In this document: positions 1 through 9,749 of the stretch, piece by piece | Layout of the letters: the number at the start of each line of letters is the position of its first letter | Numbering within the stretch: position 1 is the stretch's first letter | Translations under genes and position numbers: made by a program | The notes under the pieces: generated by a model | Told to the model about the DNA's origin: nothing | What the model saw: only the letters and a program-made list of their open reading frames with translations | Database searches by the model: none | Source: Dolomedes plantarius | Taxonomy: Eukaryota; Arthropoda; Arachnida; Araneae; Dolomedidae | Direction of reading: 5' to 3' | Assembly: GCA_907164885.2 (NCBI GenBank) | Contig: OU015501.1 | Location: forward strand, 63,918,693-63,982,692 | DNA: 64,000 nucleotides

Positions 1-970
1 TAACTCCATGAATACTCATAAAAATGACAGTGAAAATGCTGACAAAGTTTAGAACAGAAATAGACACAAAAAACAATGTGTCTAAAACAATGTGGTTGAA
101 ACAATAATTTAAATAATTTAATTAAGGGTGTATTTAGGAAATATGCAATATGTTGAGATTTAAAAGTTTTATTTCATTCATATATTTTAAGAAATCAGAA
201 AGTTATGAGTAATAAAAATAGAAAAACTTTATAGTACGCAAGTGGGATGATCTACTATAGAAAGGCTGCCATATGGCTACTATAGAAAGGACATTTGTTA
301 ACTTCTGCAAGAGGTTTATTAGGAGTTAATTTCTGATTTAGAGCAATCTTGTAGTAGCGAGTTCTCCTCTTGTCTATACTTAAGGAAATAGAGGCTGAAA
401 GTCCTTCACAGAAATATCTAACAAGAACTGAGCGTGACTCCGAATAATTCAGCTCCTATGCCATTACATTGTATTGATCCTATTCAGGGAATCTGGAATA
501 TATATTTTACGTGCGTCATTTTAAAGTTTACGGTGTATATCACCCCGATCCACTAGAAAACCGTGTAGTCATTTAAAAATTGTATTTATTTATTTTTGTC
601 TTGTATTTGCACTATCAAAATACAGCCTGGCGTTTGTATAAATCTTTGCCCATACAGATACGTAATTTATTAGGTAAATGTTCTACACTGATACAGTACC
701 GAAATTCCAGCTCCGGCTGAAGTGCAAGAATGGAGGCTTGATGTGCATTTGTAACTCAGTATATTTAGATTGCAATCGACCCGTATGTATGTTGTACGGG
801 TAATTAAAATGAAACCATAGGTAATTTTATTGGTAACTTTTAAAAACATTATATATGATACTTGTGAGGTAATCTAAGATTAGTTTTAGTCTTGCAGTGT
901 CCTCAAAGTCAGGTCGTTGTCCTTCAGTTCCAGAGTTTGCGCATTTGACGACCCCAGGGTATTTGAGTGA
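1..970. other. AT-rich stretch, no gene seen
   Basis: I see no ORF longer than about 60 codons, no recognisable protein motif, no terminal repeats and no tRNA-like boxes. It reads as intergenic or intronic AT-rich DNA. Confidence 0.6.
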
Positions 971-980
971 CTTAAAGTTT

Positions 981-1270
981 GCATGGAAGTTTGCATTCTT
1001 TTCAAACTTCTGATCATGGTTGGTTTATCTGTCACATAGCAAAAGAGGTTCTCAAAAGGCCCTCAAAATGTAAAAATATCCAAAAATTGTTAAAAAAATT
1101 CCAAAAATTGTTAAAAAAATTCCAAAAATTGTTAAAAATTGTAAATTCGTGAAGTTAACATGGAAGTTTGCATTTTCTTTAAACTTCTGATCATGGCTTG
1201 TTTATCTGTCACATAGCAAAAGAGGTTCTCGAAAGGCCCTCAAAAATATAAAAATATCCAAAAAGTGTTT
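981..1270. repeat. Direct duplication of about 110 bp, offset 177 bp
   Basis: Two copies start with the same phrase (catggaagtttgcatt at about 982 and 1159). Both continue through a shared segment containing cttctgatcatgg, gtcacatagcaaaagagg and aaaaatatccaaaaa, with only a few substitutions and one small indel. The copies are in the same orientation and are separated by a short 21-bp-period tandem repeat. The divergence suggests an old local duplication. No coding potential is visible in either copy. Confidence 0.85.
1081..1140. repeat. 21-bp tandem repeat, about 2.8 units
   Basis: The unit caaaaattgttaaaaaaatt plus c is repeated head to tail from 1081, and the last copy is truncated. It lies exactly in the spacer between the two halves of the surrounding direct duplication, so replication slippage in this A-rich tract may have accompanied the duplication. 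Confidence 0.85.
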
Positions 1271-2330
1271 TAAAATGAGTACGTAAAATTATATTTACCA
1301 TACATGAGTGTCCAGTAAATATTTTTTTCTACTATACTGTGAGGAAATATACAGCAATAACAGTTTTGAAGATGATGTAAGGAATATTTTGGTACTCATT
1401 TTTAGAAACTAGAACACAACATCAAAACCTTTCATTTAGTTTAGTCAATAAATTAAGGCTTTACAAATAATGTTTTAATTTGTAGCTAAAATATACCTAA
1501 CTCAAAAAATATATCTAATTATTGCAATAAAAGAAATGTGAAAATAAAAATGAGAATAGTAAAATAATTTCTTTTTTTGACTCTTTTTAGGTATGATACT
1601 ATGTTAAATGTTATACATTGGCCTTAGAATTTTGTTTTTTAATCATAAAACAGAATTCATTGAAAGGTTGCAAGAGAAGTAAAAAAAATATGTATTAAAA
1701 ATCCTGTCACCTCTCTTTTTTATGATATCATATGTGTCATTACCTACAAAAAATAGCAAAAAAGTGTGTCACGAATTTTAAAAGAAAGTTTACAAAAGCA
1801 TCATTTACTGTCAAAATGGGTCCTTTTTATGAAAGTTAAAAAAATATAGAATGTTTTGAAAGGATGAAGCATTAAACACCTATAAATATTTAATGCTGAA
1901 AGTTATCGTTTTATAATTTTTATGAACATCAAATTCCGCCACAGTAATTTTAGTTGTATATTTTTAACATTCCAACATTTCACAGCATAAAATAACTTAT
2001 TTCATTTTCTAAACATACAAAATTTATCATACATATGAAGGTTTAGGAGCTGGTATGTTCTGCGTGGAGTATGAATATTTTGCATTTCACATTGCATAAG
2101 TAGGATGCCAAATAAAATATTCAATTTCCTTTCACGTTTACACAGACAAAATGCATATCGCATGTGAAATTCTGATTCTTAGAAGAAAACGTTTATGTCG
2201 AATGTATTACATATATTGCATAGTCAGTTGATGCATAGTAATAGAGACACATAAAAAGAGAATATATATGTAGAAAAGTGTTGCCAAAATCGTACCATGA
2301 TGTGGAGAATTGTTAAGTTTGTTTAAAAAA
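1271..2330. other. AT-rich stretch, no gene seen
   Basis: There are poly-A and poly-T runs and no ORF with recognisable content. I found no inverted terminal repeats and no Pol III boxes. Confidence 0.55.
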
Positions 2331-2339
2331 CTTGTAAGG

Positions 2340-2600
2340 TATACATAAGATTCGATTCCCAAGAATCGAACTTTTGAGTGAATGAATTAAAGAAGCTACT
2401 TGAGATATGCTAATTTCGGCATACGCGCTTGGTTCAAATACCAAGCAGCTTGATTAAATAGAAAGGTTGTTAAGGTTGATAGATAAGCGAGTTAAGGGAG
2501 CTACGAGGTAAGCAGCTCCAGGTGTTAACCGGCGCTTGTGCTTAGGAGACCCAAAGTTTACGTGGCAGAACTGCTGGTTTGATTCTCTAGTTTGTGAGTA
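2340..2600. repeat. Stretch with tRNA T-arm/B-box-like motifs (possible decayed SINE)
   Basis: Three motifs resemble an RNA polymerase III B box (consensus GGTTCGANTCC): gattcgattccc near 2351, ggttcaaatacc near 2430 and ggtttgattctc near 2575. The middle one sits in a perfect six-base stem (gcttgg...ccaagc), as in a tRNA T arm. No convincing A box could be placed at normal spacing. This may be decayed tRNA-derived repeat material, or a chance match in AT-rich sequence. Confidence 0.2.
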
Positions 2601-2619
2601 TTGCAAAGTGTATTTTTAT

Positions 2620-2805
2620 TGAATGCTAATATATATTCCGTACAAGTAGTACGTATGCTTATTGCTGTAAAAGCAAATTCTATATGTGCAACGAATTCAA
2701 TAAACATTGTTTCATATATAAACTGTGTTTGTATCAAATTCATTTAGAGTGCCACTTCAAATTATATACACCCAAGTGCGGGTAGAAGTGAGCTAAACCC
2801 TACAG
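2620..2805 (+). repeat. Possible LTR end with polyadenylation signal and primer-binding-like site
   Basis: An AATAAA hexamer lies at 2699-2704. About 100 bp later the sequence reads ctaca followed by gtggcgccc (the tggcgccc core is at 2806-2813). A terminal CA followed within a few bases by TGGCGCCC is the usual layout of a retroviral or Gypsy-type LTR end and its tRNA primer-binding site. No second LTR, gag or pol sequence is visible. The adjoining Tc1 pseudogene is cut off about 50 bp downstream. This could be a solo LTR with a short piece of leader, or coincidence. Confidence 0.2.
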
Positions 2806-3401
2806 TGGCGCCCTAAAGTTTATATATACCCTGGTTGTTATCGTTACATTTATAACGAACAACATAATGTGATCGAGCTGGCCACTCCATGCGCTGAATT
2901 GTTTCCTGCTGAAGAAAAGCATCCACGATGCGAGCCCTGTGCGGTCTCGCGTTTTCGTCCTATAGCACGAAAGCATCACGTATTGCTTCGTCATAAGGGT
3001 GCACCTAAGCATCAAGGATGTCATCTCTATAGGTGTGAGCATTCAACGGGAAAGACATGGAGTTCTGTGCGTCCACCCAAAGAGGTACCACCCCAAACAC
3101 AGACACTGCCTGATCCGTATGCATTTCTTTCACGGATGTATGATAGATGAAAACGAGTTCCAGGTTCTCTTCAAATCAAAATACGCCTACTATCGATTTG
3201 GAGGCTAAACTTAGATTCATCTGTAAAGAGAACAGCCCTCCATTGATCACGCGTTCAGTGGACATGTTGACGTGTCCACTGCAAACGTTCCACTGCAAAC
3301 GGAATGACGTGGCGGGACGCAAATGGCTGGTCGCCTCGCAAAAAGACCACCTCCGTGAAGCCTTCTCCGCACGGTTGAGGTAGATAACAACCTTCCAGAG
3401 C

Positions 3402-3460
3402 TTGCAGCGAGGGTCGATCTGCAGACGGAGCTTGCAGAGGGAGCTTGCAGACGGAGTTGC
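3402..3460. repeat. Short local duplication of gagcttgcag
   Basis: The phrase gagcttgcag occurs three times within about 60 bases (near 3402, 3428 and 3442), with cagacggag after two of them. It lies in the degenerate middle of the transposase pseudogene and probably contributed to its frame changes. Confidence 0.6.
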
Positions 3461-3661
3461 GGTTCTATTCATTCGTACGCATAATGTCAAATATCGGTCA
3501 TCGGCACTTGTCGTAGCGTATGGTCGTCCTTGGCGGAACCTTCTGGATGCCAAACCCGTGGTTAGAAATTGTTGCCAAAGTCTATGAACCACAGACGGAC
3601 TCACATTTAGCCATCTGGCCACATCTGTCTGACTTTGTCCTGCCTCTAGTCTCCCAATAGC

Positions 3662-3817
3662 GCCTTTTACACGTATGCTCTTTCCCGCGTGAAACCACGA
3701 TTCCGCCTGATTGAGTGCACGTGTGAAGGTTTCGGAGAGGAAGGGAAAGTTGTTTTTGAGCGTACTGCAAGTTTTCCCGCGAGCAATCCCGTACGCTCCA
3801 CGCACTCGCGAAATAGC
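3662..3817. mobile_element. 156-bp insert within the transposase helix-turn-helix region
   Basis: In the minus-strand transposase reading, RWRAI is followed by about 50 residues that do not belong to the family before the expected phrase AIGRLEAG resumes. On the plus strand the insert is bounded by aatagc at 3656-3661 and again at 3812-3817, which looks like a six-base target duplication. The 156-bp length keeps the reading frame open. The insert is GC-richer than the surroundings and has no recognisable terminal repeats. It may be a small transposon or captured filler DNA. Confidence 0.5.
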
Positions 3818-3959
3818 TCGCCATCGCAGTTCTTTGGTCAAATGATGCCTGGAGGTCATTGTTACAATTTGGCTATGCCAGATGTCTAATCTCATCCTCG
3901 CAGCGACAATTGCCGCCTTGCTCTGAAACATGCACTTTTATGCTCCTCGCAAATGACGT

Positions 3960-4556
3960 ATTCCGACTGCAGCGCCACTATTTTGCATAATGTAGTATTG
4001 TTCAGCACCTTTTACTTAACAACATATTCAAATTTTAAACAGATTGGCCTAGTTTTGAACGTGTTATCCCTCTTTTTGTGATTTTTCCTTAATTTTTGAT
4101 AACTAGCGTATATATAATATAAAAGTGATCATATGAAAAACACCAATTTAAGTATTTTACGTCGGAAAAAATTATGGATATTATATTTTTTCTAATTTTT
4201 TGCAGAAATTTCGTAATTTTCATGACTTATTGTAATAACAACACATGGTATGGTATGAATATCAATATTATGTTAATTAGCCCCTTAACGATCGCATAAT
4301 TTTCAATAAAACGGTAATAAAAGTGCCTATTTTTTCGGAGGATTCCATTTATTTCTTGATCTGTCATATCTAGTTTAAAATAAACCATCCCCAATTTCAT
4401 TATAAATAGTCTGGTGCTGCCATCTGGTATGTAAAATAAGAAATAAAATTTTTTCAGGGTAAATGAAATGTATTGTTTTAATCTTTTTGGTTCGTTACTT
4501 TTGGACACTCCAACCCGGCAATATCACGGCACGAGAAATAGAAGGCGAAAACTCAC
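3960..4556. other. No gene recognised
   Basis: The stretch is AT-rich. A 93-codon minus-strand ORF (4227-4508) starts with a lysine-rich segment and has a hydrophobic end, but I recognise no family and there is no supporting context. I treat it as a chance ORF. Confidence 0.4.
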
Positions 4557-4573
4557 CCCGTGAATTTCACGGG
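4557..4573. repeat. 17-bp palindrome
   Basis: cccgtgaa-t-ttcacggg is a perfect inverted repeat with a one-base centre, in a GC-richer patch of about 100 bp (4500-4600). Its function is unknown. It could be a protein-binding palindrome or a recombination scar. Confidence 0.7.
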
Positions 4574-5444
4574 AGAGAGAAGGAAGGGGTTAGAATTCTT
4601 TAGAACGTAGAGATTTTGCGTTCAGAAGATACTTTAAGCGTTAAGGAGAGTGATATTGGTTTACAATGGAGGATAGGAACTATAAATGCTCTAAACTGGG
4701 CTTAAATTTATAATAAACATCAATTTAATTCGCATGTGTCAACAAATGATTGTTTTAATACAACAGAAATATATCTACTATTGCATTATTTGACATTTTT
4801 GACCTTTTGGCATTTTGACCTTATAATTTTCAACTGTGTGGATTTGGAATTTCTAAATCAAATTTACCCAAAGGAATCAACTCTAAACAGATTAAATGAT
4901 GATAATCAGTATGCAGATTATTTGGATATTAAAATTAAAACTCAAAATAGTGAAATAAAAATGGGATATATGATAAAAGATTGGATTTCAACTTTGAGGT
5001 TATTACGTTTACTAATTTCCGTAGCAATTTAAACTATAAAATTTATTATAATATCTTTCACTCACAACTAAATTGAATAAAAAACCATTTGCAATAACAG
5101 TGACGACTTTTTGGAGGCATGTAATAATTTCGAGGAAAACCTACGTAAGAACTATTTCCCCAAAAATTTTTGTAAAATAAAAGTTTTAAAAAATAGCATT
5201 TAGACTCAGGTTTATTTTAAGGACAATTAAGATAGGGTTTTCTGGTTTCACTTATTCTTTCAATTCTTGTGGCTTTAAAATTTCAATTAGGTGTGGCGCT
5301 GTAGTCATGCTACAGTGGCTTAATTCTTAAGGTTAAAATGACTGCTTTGTAGTTATAACCGTTACTTTACGTTTTCGTGATAGGGTTAATGTACCTTTTA
5401 TATTTCTGTCTTTTCCTTTGTGTTCTAGAAGGATTGTGTATTTA
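4574..5444. other. No gene recognised; one weak dispersed repeat
   Basis: The segment 4765-4800 (aaatatatctactattgcat and onwards) resembles 6188-6225, differing at a few positions. Otherwise the stretch is AT-rich with no supported feature. Confidence 0.4.
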
Positions 5445-5967
5445 CTTTTTACTGCGACAGAATCTTGCATTTATGGTGCGTTTAGCTCTAAGTGTAGGAT
5501 TTCTGCTTATTTTCATTTGATTTGACTACCTGTTTCAATGGGGATCTTGGGGCCTTGGGATGTCTTTTGGTTAGACCTGCATCCTATTCAGAATGTTCCC
5601 CCTTGAGGTAACTTATTCGGTTAGGTCTCCTGATGAACAGACCAGTCGGTTGCCTTGTTATATAGTATAGTTCATTTACTGCTACAGAATCTTGCATTTA
5701 TGGTGCGTTAAGCTCTAAGTGTAGGATTTCTGCTTATTTTCATTTGATTTGACTATATGTTTCAATGGGTATCTCAGGGCCTTGGGATGTCTTTTGGTTA
5801 GACCTGCATCCTATTGAGAATGTTTCCCCTTGAGGTAACTGATTCGGTTAGGTCTCCTGATGAACAGACCAGTCGGTTGCCTTGTTATATAGTTTAGTTC
5901 ATTTACTGCTACGGAATCTTGCATTTATGGTGCGTTTAGCTCTAAGTGCAGAATTTCTGTTTATTTT
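5445..5967. repeat. 227-bp tandem repeat, about 2.3 copies
   Basis: The landmark actgctacagaatcttgcat starts at about 5451, 5678 and 5905, a constant spacing of 227 bp. Copies 1 and 2 are almost identical over the whole unit, including gatgaacagaccagtcggtt. Copy 3 stops after about 60 bp. The high identity implies recent unequal exchange or amplification compared with the decayed elements nearby. The unit has no obvious ORF, and copy number may vary between individuals. Confidence 0.95.
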
Positions 5968-6413
5968 TTTTGCATTCTTTCTGTAGGTAAATATCTTCCT
6001 CTGTTGAATTTTACTTTTTACTAGTTACAATTGTCTTTTTTCAGTATGAGAATTTGTTGTAACTGCGCAATCTTTTATTGAAAAGTTAAAATTTATTCAA
6101 CGATAGGATAGTTTTTCTGTTATTTTCATTCGGCTGTCTATGCCTTCTTTATGTGTATTGTTATGTGTTGATTTATTTATATTGTTTGAGAAATATATCT
6201 ACTAATGCATTATTTGGCGTTTTTTAGTTCCTAACCCGTGTTTCTATGTTCGGTTTCTTAGTTCGTAACTATTTGTGAAGCATTTACACAAGGCCTTAAA
6301 CACCTGCCACATGAGTGCATAAAGAAGAAACTGGGTTATCGTAAATGCTGGCATCCAAAAATTTGACATATTTTATAATCATATGATTAGCTCTCATTCT
6401 GGGCTCTCCCTAG
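5968..6413. other. T-rich spacer; ends in a splice-acceptor-like tract
   Basis: No coding segment was recognised. The last bases, ctgggctctccctag (ending at 6413), form a pyrimidine tract plus AG resembling a 3' splice site ahead of the exon-like segment that follows. Confidence 0.35.
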
Positions 6414-6566
6414 AAAGTCCTGGTTGACAAGTTTCTGGACGAAACAACATTGAAATACGAAATCCATCTAAATACCTTCTCGGAGATCTATAACTTTCAC
6501 CCATATCAAATCACGGTGGAAATAACCAAGGGACCTCCAAAGTTTGAGTTTCACAATTTTCGATAG
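6414..6566 (+). CDS. Possible terminal exon, unknown protein
   Basis: An open frame of 50 codons starts right after a pyrimidine-rich AG acceptor-like site and ends at TAG 6564-6566. It begins KVLVDKFLDETTLKYEIHL and ends KGPPKFEFHNFR, with balanced composition and mixed codon use unlike the lysine/isoleucine/asparagine-rich chance ORFs around it. I do not recognise the family. It could be the last exon of a host gene, a piece of a mobile-element gene, or chance. No upstream exon could be linked to it from sequence alone. Confidence 0.22.
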   Translation, partial: KVLVDKFLDETTLKYEIHLNTFSEIYNFHPYQITVEITKGPPKFEFHNFR

Positions 6567-6768
6567 CTCGTACTTATCGCACTATGGAGAAACATGCTTG
6601 ATTCTTTCATTTGCAGCGTGGATTATCCGAGTTTATCAGTACCGGAAAAAATTTAGAGATAACCCTGTCTCTAAATTTCCTTCCCTGCAAACTTTCCCAA
6701 CTCAGAATGTGATTACGACCATATTACCTTTATGGAAAGTTGCTGCGGGTCGCAAGAAAATCGGATAG
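6544..6768 (+). CDS. Exon-like ORF with one possible membrane segment
   Basis: This frame overlaps the end of the previous exon-like segment. It reads YLSHYGETCLILSFAAWIIR, then a basic stretch (VYQYRKKFRDN) and TFPTQNVITTILPLWK, and stops at 6766-6768. The hydrophobic stretch followed by basic residues could be a transmembrane helix with a cytoplasmic anchor. A second acceptor-like site (ttctttcatttgcag, ending at 6616) lies inside it, so the true exon might begin at 6617. There is no recognised homology and it may be chance. Confidence 0.15.
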   Translation: MSFTIFDSSYLSHYGETCLILSFAAWIIRVYQYRKKFRDNPVSKFPSLQTFPTQNVITTILPLWKVAAGRKKIG

Positions 6769-6931
6769 ATGGGAAAGTAAAAAATATTTTATCTAACAAA
6801 ATATAAATTACTGTTATTTTAAAGAAATAAGTAAACATTAATAATTATTGCTTATATATTCTTTCCGTGACATCATAAATCTAAAAGTAGCATTCCGTAT
6901 TTTTTGATTTATAATATTATGCATCTTTCAA

Positions 6932-7129
6932 ATGACTTTGAGGGCCGTATGTTGGGCAGGCCTGCTCCAGTGTATTTGCCAGCTCTGTCATGTTGAGGAA
7001 CCCACAGTGAGAGAGAAAGATAGAACCATGGCTGGTGGATTATTTGGAGAGGCCAATCTTATAATAAGTGGCATTTTTCTAGGTCTGATTCTTGTAGTTT
7101 TATTAAGTTATTGTAGGAAGTTGAATTAG
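6932..7129 (+). CDS. Short ORF ending in a hydrophobic anchor
   Basis: The 65-codon frame ends with GGLFGEANLIISGIFLGLIL followed by VVLLSYCRKLN and a stop, which resembles a single C-terminal transmembrane helix with a short basic tail. An alternative start is the ATG at 7028. It lies 160 bp after the preceding exon-like ORF in the same direction, so these may be parts of one interrupted or decayed membrane-protein gene. I do not recognise a family. Confidence 0.14.
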   Translation: MTLRAVCWAGLLQCICQLCHVEEPTVREKDRTMAGGLFGEANLIISGIFLGLILVVLLSYCRKLN

Positions 7130-7138
7130 AGACATAAA

Positions 7139-7475
7139 AGGCGAACGAAAGTGAAGAAAGAGCAGATTCTGAACTGCTGATGTAGTTAAGAAAATCTCAG
7201 GGTCAAACAACATGGTCGAGAAAATAACTTTACTCTTCTTATCATAAACGGAATGCATTTGACTTCTCTTCGTGGTGAAGAATACAACATAACTAATAGC
7301 AAGGCGTTATTCATACAGTTAGGAAAGTGGGAAGTAGAGGGAAAAACTTTACGGCTTCACCAACATGTAGAAAATTAATCGAGAATTTTCCATCTCAAAA
7401 CACCATGAACATAAAATGAAAGAATGAAATAATCCGTCTCAAACGACATAAGTGTTGAAAAGCTTTTTTAAAATA
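7139..7475. other. No gene recognised
   Basis: Short AT-rich spacer in front of a mariner-type element. Nothing is supported. Confidence 0.4.
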
Positions 7476-8822
7476 AGTGTGTTTAAAAAAAATCCTCCGA
7501 TGGAAAAAATCATAATTATTCATCTTTTAATCCGTTTTGATCGAATAATTTATAGGTAGAAAGAGGGATATCTCGAGTTTCACGCAGTTGCTGATAGGTA
7601 GCGCTAACTCTTTTCCTTCGCCTGCCACTTCAGTGTTTGTCAAGATGGCAAATGCACAAGAGAAATCGTTTTGTGATCTACTCTTCTTGAAGTGCGAGTC
7701 CGTAACAACTGTTCAGCATGATTTTTGTCGACAATACCCTGGGAGCATTGAAGTTCCTACCGCTCAGAACATTAGGCGATGGTATAAAAAATTCCAAGAC
7801 ACGGGTTATCTGTGTAAAGCTTACTCACCCGGCTGTCCCTGCATGTCAGGCGAAAATGTGGAGCGCATCTGACAAACTTTCGCACTTGGTCCACAGAAAT
7901 TCACTCGACTTGCCGGTAGTGAAATTGACATTCCTGCAACATCTGTCTGACGTGTTTTACAGTGACGTTTGTTTTTGAAACCATACATGATTCAATTGCT
8001 GCAAGCTCTTCATACAGGTGACAAAGAACGACGTGCAGAGTTTTGTGAATTCATCATTTAGAATGTGTCACAAGATAACAATTTTTTAACACGCTTAGTG
8101 TTTAGTGACAAGTCTACTTTTAATATAAGTGGAAAACTCAACCGCAACAATGTTAGAATATGGGGAATGGTGCAGCCACATGAAATTGTAGAGCACGAGA
8201 GAGACTCGTCAAAAGTTAATGTTTTTTTGTGCTATTTCTCAGAAAAAGTTGTATAGTCCCTTTTTTTTCACAGAGGCCACTATTACGGGAATCACATATC
8301 ACGATATGCTTGAAAACTAGCTTTTCCTACTGTTAGAAACCGATTCGAATGACTCCGTTTTCCAGCAGGACGGGGCACTACCACACTGGAGCTTGGAGGC
8401 TTGGGAATTTTTGAACAATCGCAATCCGAAACGATGGATCAGCCGTTCGGGACCTGAAGATTATGTTAAACATCACTGGCCTCCAAGATCGTCAGACCTC
8501 TCAGTTTACGATTTCTTCTTTTGGGGGTTTATAAAAGACTCCGTTTATGTGCCCCCCCCTTTCATCTACATTAACTGAACTGAAGATATGCATAACAACA
8601 GCCGTGGAAGCAGACATGCTCGCAAAAGTTTGGGACGAATTTGACTACCGTTTAGACATATGTCGTGCATCCAAAGGTGCGCATATTGAGCACCTTTAAT
8701 TTAGTTTGTAAAAAAAACTTTATGATTAGCCATGTAATATAAAATTAATTTTAAGTTTCTATGTTCAATATTTTTCATAATATACTCATTTCATATAGGA
8801 TGATTTTTTTAAGCACCCTGTA
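7476..8822 (+). mobile_element. Mariner-type element with degenerate terminal inverted repeats
   Basis: The left end reads agtgtgtttaaaaaaaatcc (from 7476). The right end, read on the opposite strand, is cagggtgcttaaaaaaatca (ending at about 8820), and both are preceded by TA. The roughly 25-bp ends match with several substitutions, as expected for an old copy. Between them lies a broken transposase in the same orientation. The length of about 1.35 kb is typical of a full-length mariner-type element. Confidence 0.8.
7645..8699 (+). pseudogene. Mariner-type transposase pseudogene (DUF4817 plus DDE class)
   Basis: The start is the ATG at 7645 (MANAQEKSF). The N-terminal helix-turn-helix part contains CESVTTVQHDFCRQYP and IRRWYKKFQDTG. 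The catalytic part contains LTRLVFSDKSTFNISGKLNR then NNVRIWG, PHEIVEHERDSSKVNVF, an out-of-frame second block, and near the end KVWDEFDYRLDICRASKGAH then IEHL and TAA at 8697-8699. Several stops and frameshifts break it, and the first catalytic block reads SDK rather than SDE. These motifs match the arthropod transposase group usually annotated as DUF4817 domain proteins. The C-terminus is closely similar to the fragment at 32762-33046. Confidence 0.88.
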
Positions 8823-9740
8823 TATTAATGAAGGATTTTAAAAGGGAGCTTAAATTATCATATCGCTTACTTAATTGTATAGATTTAGATTGACTGCGTA
8901 ATACACGGGTGCTGAAACTGTTTTAAAATACTTTTAAAAATGAAATTACCCTATAATTAAGTTGATGTTAAGAGAGTTAAGGATAATGTTTCCAAAACAA
9001 TTTATAGGACCAAATTACGGTCTCAAAAATGAAATAATTTTGTTCTATAAAAACATGAAGGTTTTGAAAATAATTTTAGTTGCTGTGTTAATAAATGAGG
9101 GAAAAAATATGATTATAAAGTAAATATCCCGAATTCATAGAACTAATGTAACTAACTGCTAAAAGTAAATTTCCTTACATAAAAACACATATTTCTACCT
9201 TTCGAGGTTGTTTAAGAGCTAAAAAGACCTTAACTCACCACTTCATAAGTGAGCAGAAATTGTAAAGTAATTTTAAACGATAAATTATTACAGTGAAAAT
9301 GTTTCCTCTAGATATTTTAATAATAGTTTAAGACAAGGATTGAAGCAGGCACATAAAAGGGAGTGCCAGCTTTAATTAACTTTTCCCAGCAATCTATTTG
9401 TAGAATTTTTAAATTTCATAAACGTAGACAGTTATCTTCGTTATTATCGTGAAATTAAATTTAAGTAGGTGTACTATGTGTTTATCAAGTCAGATTACGA
9501 TGTCAGAGAGTTTCATAATTAAATGAAGTCTGAAAAATGCAACAAAAATTAACGTGATATTTACCATTGCCATATGGAGTCACCCAGAGCGTCGTCTAAC
9601 CTCTGAAATTTCCTCGCTGTCTAAAAACTTTTTATGAAATTTAGGTATCCATGCTTATTATTTGCCAAACTTTTTTCTTGTTATTCTGTTTTACTTTACA
9701 ACTGTTTCCTGGAGGCTAATGCTCGTAGCACCTGCTAAGC
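8823..9740. other. AT-rich stretch, no gene seen
   Basis: No ORF with recognisable motifs, no terminal repeats and no Pol III boxes were found. Confidence 0.5.
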
Positions 9741-9749
9741 TCATAGAAG

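Larger units (their letters stand above)
2863..3859 (-). pseudogene. Tc1-like transposase pseudogene, truncated at its 3' end
   Basis: On the minus strand this encodes a Tc1-family DNA transposase in several frames. The chosen start is the ATG at 3859, where the N-terminal phrase RHHLTKELRWRAI begins. The paired-type helix-turn-helix follows (GRLEAGQSQTDVARWLNVSP, then SVVHRLWQQF and a GRP-type linker). After frameshifts come the first catalytic block VLFTDESKFSLQIDSRR, a glycine/tryptophan block near VCVWGG, and the second catalytic block DENARPHRARIVDAF followed by MEWPARS. Reading stops there near 2863, before the final glutamate and the C-terminus. In-frame stops and at least two frame changes show it is dead. 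Full-length relatives have about 340 residues. No TIR was found at either side. Confidence 0.85.

Noticed and set aside
2869..3150. Plus-strand ORF of 93 codons with many His and Pro residues
   Set aside because: It is antisense to readable Tc1 transposase motifs (DENARPHRAR, VCVWGG) on the minus strand and is a shadow.
4227..4508. 93-codon minus-strand ORF, basic then hydrophobic
   Set aside because: No recognisable motif, AT-driven composition and no splice or context support.
4736..5032. 98-codon plus-strand ORF
   Set aside because: Leucine/isoleucine/asparagine-rich as expected from AT-rich DNA; no motif.
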